Of a DNA stretch of 24,232 bases, positions 14,800 to 21,918 are shown piece by piece. This DNA comes from Acidobacteriota bacterium (GTDB lineage: Bacteria > Acidobacteriota > Terriglobia > Terriglobales > Acidobacteriaceae). How positions within the stretch are numbered: position 1 is the stretch's first letter; each line of letters opens with the position of its first letter. Below the pieces are notes generated by a model, which saw only the letters and a list, made by a program, of their open reading frames with translations, had not been told where the DNA came from and searched no databases. The position numbers and the translations under genes were made by a program. Location of the stretch: NCBI GenBank assembly GCA_003225595.1, contig QIAR01000115.1, forward strand, positions 1 to 24,232, given 5' to 3'.

Positions 14800-15990
14800 G
14801 TGTTTCTAAAATTTTATAACTTGCGGGAACAACCCTTCGGCACGACACCCAATCCTCGTTATCTATATCCCAGCGTCGTTCATCGCGAAGTGCTGGCGTC
14901 ACTCCTGTACGGGATAGAGAGCAATTTGGGTTTTGCAGCTGTAGTTGCCCAACCAGGGATGGGGAAAACGACCCTCCTGTTTCGCGTTCTCAGTCGATTA
15001 AGAAACTCGGCGCGGACGGCATTTCTGTTCGAAACTCAATGTGATTCCCGGTCGCTGTTGCGATACCTGCTCGCCGAACTCGGCGTAACCACAACTAATT
15101 CTGATCCGGTGGTTCTTCATGAGAAGTTCAAACAAGTCCTGTATGAGGAATCGCGAATCGGCAGGCGAGTCGTCGTAATTATTGACGAAGCCCAGAACCT
15201 TGATGCGAAAGTGCTGGAAACCGTGCGCCTACTGTCCGATTTCGAGACTCCGGACGCGAAGTTGCTGCACATCATTCTGGCGGGGCAGCCCCGCCTCGCG
15301 CAACAATTGGCTCGTCCAGAACTGAGTCAACTACTTCAGCGCATTCCTATAATGAATTTCATCAGGCCATTGGAGCTTGAGGAAGCGACGGAATACATTG
15401 AGCATCGCCTGCGCGTTGCCGGTTACAGCGGTCCCCAACTGTTCACGATCCCAGCATTGGAGGGGATCGCTGAGCTTAGCGGTGGAGTGCCTAGAGAGAT
15501 TAATCGTATCTGTTTCAATGCACTGTCGCTTGGATGTGCCCTTGCGCTAAAGCAGATTGATCGCTCGCTGATCGATGAAGTGGGCGCGGACCTCGATCTC
15601 GGCCTGCTTCTGAAAAATCTTAAGAAACGTTATTCTGTATCTGTGCGATCCGTCAGCATACCGGATGTCATCCAGCAAAAGGCTGGACCCTGCAGCGCGG
15701 AAATCGTGCCAGTCCCGGGGATCAAACAGTCGGAGGAAACAAGTCCCGACGCTGCGCGCGCAGCCACCGAGACGAGTGCCGGCCCACCGGCTGCCAAAGA
15801 TACGCATCATCAACTTCGGCGAGCACAGATCCCCGGTTTCTGTAGAATACGTTACTCGGCTGCTGTCGATAACAAGCTGCATGGCCTTACTCCCCAGCAG
15901 TGGGAGGAAGAAGCCCGAGGAGCCTATGCCTACATACAGCACTTCCTCGCGCGTAACAAACCAGCCAGAGCACCCTCCGATCCGGAGTAG
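14800..15990 (+). CDS. ExeA/GspA-like AAA ATPase of EPS (PEP-CTERM-type) loci
   Basis: This 396-aa cytoplasmic AAA ATPase begins with MFLKFYNLREQPFGTTPNPR, the usual start of ExeA-like secretion ATPases and of the subfamily found in exosortase-associated EPS loci. The Walker A motif is A50-QPGMGKTT (Lys56), Walker B is VVVIIDEAQNL (124-134, Asp129-Glu130), and the sensor strand is HIILAGQPRL (157-166). The AAA lid, with GGVPREINRICFNALSLG, ends near 270. About 125 further residues form a low-complexity linker and a short helical end with no recognised domain; the C-terminal peptidoglycan-binding domain of ExeA is absent. GTG 14800 is the start, with GAGGG directly upstream at 14791-14795. The exact job in EPS assembly is not established for the family. 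A truncated second copy lies at 18592-18785. Confidence 0.88.
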   Translation: MFLKFYNLREQPFGTTPNPRYLYPSVVHREVLASLLYGIESNLGFAAVVAQPGMGKTTLLFRVLSRLRNSARTAFLFETQCDSRSLLRYLLAELGVTTTNSDPVVLHEKFKQVLYEESRIGRRVVVIIDEAQNLDAKVLETVRLLSDFETPDAKLLHIILAGQPRLAQQLARPELSQLLQRIPIMNFIRPLELEEATEYIEHRLRVAGYSGPQLFTIPALEGIAELSGGVPREINRICFNALSLGCALALKQIDRSLIDEVGADLDLGLLLKNLKKRYSVSVRSVSIPDVIQQKAGPCSAEIVPVPGIKQSEETSPDAARAATETSAGPPAAKDTHHQLRRAQIPGFCRIRYSAAVDNKLHGLTPQQWEEEARGAYAYIQHFLARNKPARAPSDPE

Positions 15991-16215
15991 TGTCTACTAG
16001 CATTCGGGGGACGAGTGGTTCGCATCGATCGAGGCGGTATATAGGCGGGTTTCGCAGCCACCAGTGATTTGCGTTCGATGATGCTGAGAGAGAGAGAAGA
16101 AGGTAAGCTTTACCGGAGGAAGCTGCGTAATAGGCGAAGCGCAAGTTCGGGCTTGAGAGTGCGACGGCAATTGGAAGCTCAGCGAACATGAGTAAATCGA
16201 GGAAAGAGTAAGCAA

Positions 16216-16962
16216 ATGACTAGGCGCAGAGGATTACGTACAACCTGTATTGGTGCGGTTTTGTTCATGGCAGTGGCATGTTTCAGCAAGCAAGTCCCGC
16301 AGGCGATGCTCTCTAGTGCCGATCAGAACCGTGCGCAAGACAAGGCGGGGGCTTCAAAGAACGAAAATAGCGGAAATCAGCCAGGCTTCCAGCTGCGAAC
16401 CCCGCGTTATCTATTGCGACCGGATGATGTATTGGATCTGTCGTTCGAATTCAGCCCCGAATTCAACCAAACTGTGAGCGTTCAGCCGGATGGCTACGTC
16501 AGCTTGCGCGGGATTGGGGAGATGCACGTAGCTGGCAAAACGATTCCAGAGCTCAACGAAGCTCTCCTCATCGCCTACGAGAAGATTCTTCACGACCCCG
16601 TCATTGTGGCTACTCTCAAGGAGTTCGAAAAGCCTTATTTTATCGCCGGTGGACAGGTGTCGCATCCCGGGAAGTACGAGTTGCGGGGCGACACAACGGT
16701 GACTGAGGCGGTCGCCATGGCTGGGGGCTTTAGCCAAATTGCAAGACATTCGCAAGTGTTGCTGTTCCGCCGTGTGTCCGACGGCTGGACTGAGACGCAA
16801 ATCCTTAACGTGAAGAAGATGCTGGGTGAAAAGAATTTGCGCGAAGATTTGCACATCAAGCCGGGAGACATGATCTTCGTGCCTCAAAACCGCATTTCCA
16901 AGATAGAGAGATTTCTGCCCACCCCCCGGGCGTTGCTTTACTTCAACCCGACCCAGTTTTGA
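16216..16962 (+). CDS. Polysaccharide export protein, Wza-type (Poly_export plus SLBB)
   Basis: This 248-aa exported protein has an N-terminal signal sequence (TTCIGAVLFMAVAC), a Poly_export domain (about 62-135, YLLRPDDVLDLSF ... VQPDGYVSLRGIG) and one SLBB domain (about 140-215, PYFIAGGQVSHPGKYEL ... TVTEAVAMAGGF) ending in IKPGDMIFVPQ. It would form the periplasmic and outer-membrane channel ring for EPS. It is shorter than E. coli Wza (379 aa), with only one SLBB and no C-terminal outer-membrane helix. Cys22 sits in a weak lipobox (A-V-A-C), so lipidation is uncertain. GAGGAAAG precedes ATG 16216 at about 10 nt. The 225-nt spacer before it has no gene, only a short GA-repeat tract. The chain-length gene follows after 34 nt. 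Confidence 0.92.
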   Translation: MTRRRGLRTTCIGAVLFMAVACFSKQVPQAMLSSADQNRAQDKAGASKNENSGNQPGFQLRTPRYLLRPDDVLDLSFEFSPEFNQTVSVQPDGYVSLRGIGEMHVAGKTIPELNEALLIAYEKILHDPVIVATLKEFEKPYFIAGGQVSHPGKYELRGDTTVTEAVAMAGGFSQIARHSQVLLFRRVSDGWTETQILNVKKMLGEKNLREDLHIKPGDMIFVPQNRISKIERFLPTPRALLYFNPTQF

Positions 16963-16996
16963 ACTTTTGAACTGACGACCGAAAGGGAGATTAGAA

Positions 16997-18586
16997 ATGG
17001 TTGGAGAATTCTTACCCCGTGAAGGTTCCCGCCGCGAGCACCTGACGCCAACGCTGCGGGACGTGCTGGCCATCGGATTCCGGTATCGCCGGGTGGTGAT
17101 CCTGTGCTTCGTCGGGATTATTCTTGGCGCCGTTTTGGCCGCCGTCATATTGCCGAAATACCAAGCCGAAAGCAAAATTCTCGTGAACCGGGGACGGGTC
17201 GACCCGGTTGTGGCCCCGACCCCCGAACAAAATAATCCCATCGGAAACTACGCCGTGGCCACAGAGGAACTAAACTCCGAAGTGGAGCTGCTGAACAGTT
17301 ACGAACTTCTTCGCAAGGTTGTGGTCGCCTGCGACCTGCAGCACCCCAAGAAGCCGTTCGGCAAGATGCTGGCGTTCTTTCTTACTATGGGCCTCACGGA
17401 GGAAGAAAAGATCGATAGAACCACGGGAAAGTTGGCGGATGGTATCTCCATACAGACGGTGCCGAAAACCAACGTTATTGAAGTCACTTACACATCACCT
17501 GACCCCCAGCTTTCAGCGCGAGTTCTAGCCACGCTCAACAGGTTTTATCTGGAGAAACACCTGGCCGTTCACCGGCCTGCGGGGCAGTTCAAGTTCTTTG
17601 AAGAACAGAGCGCACAGTTCAAAAAAGGCTTGGACGCTGCGGAGTCGCGCCTGGCGGACTTTCCACAGCAGTACGGTGCAGTCGCGCCTGCTGTCAATCG
17701 GGACCTCACGCTACAGAAGCTCAACGAGTTCACGGGCATTTGGCAACAGACGCAAGCGGCCATTGCGGACACCGAGAATCGCATCCGCAACCTGGAAGAA
17801 CAAACAAAGTCGCTTTCCCCGCGGCAGATGACGGAGGTCCGCAAAGCAGACAATCCCGAACTTCTGCAGCAACTCAAAAGCACTCTGCTTAATCTGGAAC
17901 TGAAGAGGGTGGAGTTGTTGACAAAATTTAAGCCCGATTACCGTCTGGTCCAGCAAGTGGAAAAGCAGATCGCCGACACTCGTGAAGCGATCGCCAATGA
18001 AGACACGGCGCCGGTCCGCGCAGAAACCACGGACATAAACCCAACCCACCAGTGGGCAACGTCGGAACTGTCCAAAGCGCGCGCGGAACTCAGCGGATTG
18101 CAGGCGCGTGCTGCGGCGACCCAGCGGATTGTCCGAGTGTATCAAGCGTCGGCCCGCGACTTCGACCAGAAAGGTATTCTGTATCAGGATCTGCAGCGGA
18201 CCGCGACCGCGGCGGAAGGAAATTACCTGCTCTACTTGCGCAAGCGGGAAGAAGCACGCATCACGGACGCACTTGATGAAAAGCGAGTTCTGAACGTGGC
18301 CATCGCAGAGGAACCCATTGCGCCTGCCCTGCCGGTCCACTCTCCATTCTTATATGGGCTTCTTGGCGCCGGACTTGCGACGCTGTTGAGCGTGGGATTG
18401 ATTCTCACCTTGGAGTACGTGGACACTTCGTTCAGCACGCCACGTGAGGTGGAAGCGATCTTGAGCATACCTGTGCTGGCGGCCATTCCACATGACGGAA
18501 AAAATGGCAACGGTAGAAACGGCAGTGGAAATAACAGTGGTTTTGGCCCAACGAAAGATGTTCGTCGGGATCTAGCAAGAAAGTAA
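16997..18586 (+). CDS. EPS chain-length determinant / Wzc-type inner-membrane protein
   Basis: This 529-aa inner-membrane protein has a Wzz domain. Transmembrane helix 1 lies at about 34-53 (VVILCFVGIILGAVLAAVIL), then come a periplasmic region with long coiled coils (about 190-400) and a GNVR-like segment near 400-450 (DLQRTATAAEGNYLLYLRKREEA is its core). Transmembrane helix 2 (about 449-472) is followed by the conserved LEYVDTSFSTPREVEAIL stretch. The C-terminal tail is rich in Asn and Gly and has no kinase domain; the ATPase half is a separate gene at 18912. Such proteins set polymer length and couple polymerisation to the Wza channel. GAAAGGGAGA lies just before ATG 16997. The exeA relic follows 5 nt after the stop. 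Confidence 0.92.
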   Translation: MVGEFLPREGSRREHLTPTLRDVLAIGFRYRRVVILCFVGIILGAVLAAVILPKYQAESKILVNRGRVDPVVAPTPEQNNPIGNYAVATEELNSEVELLNSYELLRKVVVACDLQHPKKPFGKMLAFFLTMGLTEEEKIDRTTGKLADGISIQTVPKTNVIEVTYTSPDPQLSARVLATLNRFYLEKHLAVHRPAGQFKFFEEQSAQFKKGLDAAESRLADFPQQYGAVAPAVNRDLTLQKLNEFTGIWQQTQAAIADTENRIRNLEEQTKSLSPRQMTEVRKADNPELLQQLKSTLLNLELKRVELLTKFKPDYRLVQQVEKQIADTREAIANEDTAPVRAETTDINPTHQWATSELSKARAELSGLQARAAATQRIVRVYQASARDFDQKGILYQDLQRTATAAEGNYLLYLRKREEARITDALDEKRVLNVAIAEEPIAPALPVHSPFLYGLLGAGLATLLSVGLILTLEYVDTSFSTPREVEAILSIPVLAAIPHDGKNGNGRNGSGNNSGFGPTKDVRRDLARK

Positions 18587-18591
18587 ACACC

Positions 18592-18785
18592 ATGTTTCTC
18601 AGATTTTACGAACTGCGGGAACAAGGCTCTGGGGTTGATCGCCGAATCGCGACCGGGGTATACCGCGGAACATAAACAACTATTGCTTCAACGCACTCTC
18701 GCTGGGGCTGTGCGCTGAAACAAAAACCGGTCGATGGGGCGATTGTGCTGGAAGTGGCGGCCGACCGCGGCTCGCTCCGATATCC
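18592..18785 (+). pseudogene. Relic of a second exeA-like ATPase gene
   Basis: ATG 18592 opens MFLRFYELREQ, nearly the same as MFLKFYNLREQ at the start of the intact ATPase at 14800. The sequence then jumps, with loss of about 205 codons including both Walker motifs, to a segment matching the end of the AAA domain: in shifted frames it reads IAESRPG, then IPRNINNYCFNALSLG (intact copy: GVPREINRICFNALSLG), then LKQKPVDGAIVLEVAADRG (intact copy: LKQIDRSLIDEVGADLDLG). At least two small indels break the frame, and a stop at 18673 ends the first frame after 27 codons. It cannot make an ATPase. The intact paralog is diverged from it, so it is not a recent duplication of the neighbouring gene. Confidence 0.88.
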
Positions 18786-18911
18786 TCGGACGACGCGTTG
18801 CCTATAATAAAGATTGACCTCCGGTAATGGATCAGGTGCGAGCGGATCCAAGGAGTTTGCGCGAGTTCCGGGGGACGAAGAGCGATTCTTACCGGAAGAA
18901 TTGAGGTACAG

Positions 18912-19661
18912 GTGAGCAGAAACTACGAGTTATTGCAACAAGCTGGTAAGGAGCGGGAGCTGTTCCAACCGGATCTGGAGGTGCGGGACAGCACTGCTCA
19001 AACTTTTAGCATCGAGCGAAACGACCTAGGTCTGGAGGGACTCGAGAGAGAGGAAGTGACGAAACTTGTTCAGCGTGTGTTTCTCCTGCCCGGTCGAGAT
19101 GTATCCCGAGTAGTAATGTTCTCTAGCGCCGAGAAGGGCGTTGGATGCACCTGGGTGACCGCAAATGCGGCTATGGTCCTAGCATCCCTGGTGCCTGGGT
19201 CGGTTTGCGTGATTGACGCAAACCTCCGCTCTCCCGACCTGCACACACAATTTGGCTTCGGAAATAACCTTGGACTTGCAGGGGCCGTGCGGCAAGCGGG
19301 GCCGGTCAGGGATTTCACGCAGCGGCTCGGTGCGAACCTTTGGCTCATGAGCTCCGGGTCGGACGATTCAAGTAGCCAAACCATACTGTCCTCAGACCGG
19401 ATGTCTGCGCGAATCGCAGAACTGCGCAACGAATTTGACTATGTCTTGGTTGATTCGCCCGCCCTGAACCTCTATAGCGACGCAGTTGTGCTGGCGAGAC
19501 ACTGCGATGGGTTGGTGCTCGTTCTCAAAGCGAACTCCTCACGCCGTGAGACGGTGCAAAAGGCTTTGAAAGACTTGAGCGCCGCGAACGTGCGCGTGCT
19601 GGGCGCAGTGTTGAATCAGCGAACGTTTCCTTTGCCGGAGGCTATCTATAAAAGGCTGTAA
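18912..19661 (+). CDS. CpsD/CapB-type EPS ATPase (BY-kinase relative) with degenerate P-loop
   Basis: This 249-aa cytoplasmic MinD-like ATPase is the partner of the chain-length protein. Walker A' is VCVIDANLRSPDLH (98-111, Asp102) and Walker B is FDYVLVDSPALN (175-186, Asp181). In Walker A the usual G-x-G-K-[ST] is E74-K-G-V-G-C79-T: the ATP-binding Lys is Cys79. The C-terminal Tyr cluster that is autophosphorylated in BY-kinases is absent; only Tyr246 is near the end (EAIYKRL). The residues before about 65 include an amphipathic stretch like that of other split BY-kinases. It may regulate EPS polymerisation by binding rather than by phosphorylation. GTG 18912 is the start, with TTGAGGT about 7 nt upstream. 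It lies between the two relics. Confidence 0.85.
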   Translation: MSRNYELLQQAGKERELFQPDLEVRDSTAQTFSIERNDLGLEGLEREEVTKLVQRVFLLPGRDVSRVVMFSSAEKGVGCTWVTANAAMVLASLVPGSVCVIDANLRSPDLHTQFGFGNNLGLAGAVRQAGPVRDFTQRLGANLWLMSSGSDDSSSQTILSSDRMSARIAELRNEFDYVLVDSPALNLYSDAVVLARHCDGLVLVLKANSSRRETVQKALKDLSAANVRVLGAVLNQRTFPLPEAIYKRL

Positions 19662-19682
19662 CCGAATTCACACTCCCCCGAA

Positions 19683-20186
19683 TGTGACTCGGCAGAGTTT
19701 CGTTGATACGCGGTTCATACTCCCGCGCGACACGAGAAACAGATCCTTACTCAACTCCGGGACAAGGGCATCAGGAATTTTCTGGCGCTGGTTCCAAGCA
19801 TTCGTCGCTGGAGCGACAGGCGTAAGGTGGTGCAGTTGCCACTTTTCCCCTGCTGCGCCTTTGTCCATCTAGATTATTTCACTGACCAGCGTCTCTTCTT
19901 CGCACTCCAGGAATAGTAAGCTTCGCCGGCGTCAGGCAGGAAGGGGCTCCGATTCCCGACAAGCAGATTGAAGACATCCACGAAATATTGGCTCAGAACG
20001 GATCCCCTCGATCCCGTCCAGACGTCCCCCGCGTATGCGCACCTCTGGCCAATCTTGGGAAAAGGACACGGCACGCAGGCAACGCCTTCTGAGCCGTTAC
20101 TCGTCACAGACTTTGGTTGTGTCAGTAGAACCTATCCATCGATCCTTAGCCATTGTATTGATGAGTACGACGTCGAGCCGTTCTAG
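19683..20186 (+). pseudogene. Relic of a second nusG-like antiterminator gene
   Basis: Homology to the intact gene at 14203 runs through the whole stretch but in changing frames. YAVHTPARHEKQILTQLRDK and RRWSDRRKVVQLPLF (19707 to about 19850) match the NGN domain; the preceding Trp codon of WYA is TGA (19704-19706). A TAG at 19914 ends this frame. Homology resumes one frame over with IVSFAGVRQEGAPIPDKQI and EILAQNG (19913 to about 20005). The KOW part is badly decayed, then QTLVVSVEPIHRSLAI (about 20105-20153) and IDEYDVEPF with TAG (20157-20186) match the end. One nonsense change and at least three frame changes mean no product. The rest of the spacer to 20308 holds nothing else. Confidence 0.9.
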
Positions 20187-20308
20187 AGTTTAAGTCCAAG
20201 TCGAAACTACTAACTCACCTTAGGCGCGCCTCGATTCACAGAATTTTCGGGCCGCTTCAGTGGCTAAGACACCAGATTCCCTTAAGCAAAATCCTCAGGA
20301 TACAAGAA

Positions 20309-21862
20309 TTGGCTACTTTCCCTATAGATCCCGATCCGAAGTCTAGGGTTGAATCTATCAATCCTCCTCCACAACTTCGCCTTGCATCCCATGCAACTTG
20401 GCCTCCTGTCGGATTGGCTGAACTACAAGGTGCAAAAGGGCCGGTTGCCGATGCGCTGTGCCCCAAGGCATTGCGGCCGGAAAGAATCTGGAAAGCCGAC
20501 GGCAAGCGCACGCTCCAGATCGGCCGTATTGTCACAGACATTCTGTTGCTTGCTGCTATAAGTACATTGGTTTTGACTCGTTTCACATCTGCTCATACCT
20601 TTGTGAACCAGCACGCGAGCCTTTTATTGCTCTACGGAGCATTAATACTGCTCCTGTGTCACCAATACGATCTCTATCGTGCTCCGCACTCACGCGTGCG
20701 CCTGGATGAATGCCTTGTGGTGGCCAAGGCGCTAGCTATAGCTACCCTGCTAATAGCGATTTCCCTTTGTGTCTCCGGCCTGGGGATTGTTTCTGCCGCC
20801 GTAATTGTCCTCAGCGGCCTCCTGAGCCTAGCCACACTCACCGCTTGGAGACTAGGAGAGGGAAAGCTCATTGAACGCCGCGTCATTAATGGACACGACG
20901 CACGACGTGTGTTAATTGTGGGCGCCAATGACGTGGGACAGCGCGTGGCGCAGTCTCTGACCGAGAACAGACAGTGGGGGTATGTCGTCCAGGGGTTCTT
21001 GGATGAGAGCCAGCATTCCAATGGCCGGCGTGTGCTGGGCAGGATTGAGGATCTCACCCGCGTAACCCGAGCAGAGTTCGTAGACGAGATCTTGATCGCT
21101 CTACCTTGGGGGAAGGAACTGGTAAATAAGGTCGTACAGGACGCGCGTCGAAACCACTTGGGGGTGAAGGTGGTGGCCGATTATGATGGCCTGACCTGGG
21201 GAACCCCTCTCGATTACATCGAGCAGGTTCCGGTTTTCACCCTCCACGAAGAAACTAAACACACTTTTGCTCATTCAGTAAAGCGCCTGATAGACATTCT
21301 CATATCAACGATCGGTCTCATGGTGATCTCGCCACTCCTAGCACTCATAGCCATTGCCATCAAGATCGATTCCCCGGGACCGACATTCTATCGCTCGATT
21401 CGAGTAGGGAAAAAGGGGCGAAGATTTGTCTTTCTGAAATTTCGTAGCATGGTGGTCAGCGCCGACCAACTCAAAGCAGATCTAAGCAGCCTTAACGAAC
21501 GAGAGGGGCTTCTGTTCAAGCTCAAGAATGATCCCCGAGTAACCCAGGTGGGAAGGTTCCTGCGTAAATATAGCCTGGACGAACTTCCACAACTTTGGAA
21601 CGTGCTAAAAGGCGATATGAGCCTTGTCGGACCCAGGCCACCCACGACGGACGAATACGAACAGTATAGCCTGGAGCACTTAGGTCGCCTGGATGTCATC
21701 CCGGGAATTACCGGGCTCTGGCAGACGAGCGCTCGAGAAGATCCATCTTTCGAGAAAGCCCTGGCACTTGACATCGAGTACATCGAGAACTGGACGTTGT
21801 CACTAGATTTCAAGATCCTGTTGCGAACCGTTCCGACCGTACTGGGAGGAACTGGCTGTTGA
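20309..21862 (+). CDS. Undecaprenyl-phosphate sugar phosphotransferase (WbaP/WcaJ type), EPS-initiating
   Basis: This 517-aa inner-membrane protein is of the exopolysaccharide polyprenyl glycosylphosphotransferase family. It has an N-terminal block of four to five membrane helices (about 75-185), a soluble CoA-binding-like Rossmann domain (about 195-310, RRVLIVGANDVGQRVAQSL) and a C-terminal catalytic domain (about 323-517) anchored by KRLIDILISTIGLMVISPLL. Catalytic motifs are DSPGPTFYRSIRVGKKGRRF, FLKFRSM, LRKYSLDELPQLWNVLKGD, MSLVGPRPP and PGITGLWQTSAR. It moves a hexose-1-phosphate from a UDP-sugar to undecaprenyl phosphate, the first step of repeat-unit assembly. TTG 20309 is the likely start, with CAGGA at 20296-20300 eight nt upstream. 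The sugar cannot be told from sequence; galactose or glucose is typical. Confidence 0.93.
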   Translation: MATFPIDPDPKSRVESINPPPQLRLASHATWPPVGLAELQGAKGPVADALCPKALRPERIWKADGKRTLQIGRIVTDILLLAAISTLVLTRFTSAHTFVNQHASLLLLYGALILLLCHQYDLYRAPHSRVRLDECLVVAKALAIATLLIAISLCVSGLGIVSAAVIVLSGLLSLATLTAWRLGEGKLIERRVINGHDARRVLIVGANDVGQRVAQSLTENRQWGYVVQGFLDESQHSNGRRVLGRIEDLTRVTRAEFVDEILIALPWGKELVNKVVQDARRNHLGVKVVADYDGLTWGTPLDYIEQVPVFTLHEETKHTFAHSVKRLIDILISTIGLMVISPLLALIAIAIKIDSPGPTFYRSIRVGKKGRRFVFLKFRSMVVSADQLKADLSSLNEREGLLFKLKNDPRVTQVGRFLRKYSLDELPQLWNVLKGDMSLVGPRPPTTDEYEQYSLEHLGRLDVIPGITGLWQTSAREDPSFEKALALDIEYIENWTLSLDFKILLRTVPTVLGGTGC

Positions 21863-21918
21863 CAGCGCCTCCCATCTTCACTTTGTGATTCCCTAGCTGG
21901 ACCATACTCAAGGCAAAC

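Noticed and set aside
16411..17241. 276-codon minus-strand frame across the Wza-type and chain-length genes
   Set aside because: It spans two conserved plus-strand genes in antisense and shows no recognisable domain.
18803..18808. TATAAT as a -10 element before the cpsD-like gene
   Set aside because: The hexamer is perfect, but no acceptable -35 element lies 16-18 bp upstream, so a promoter is not supported.
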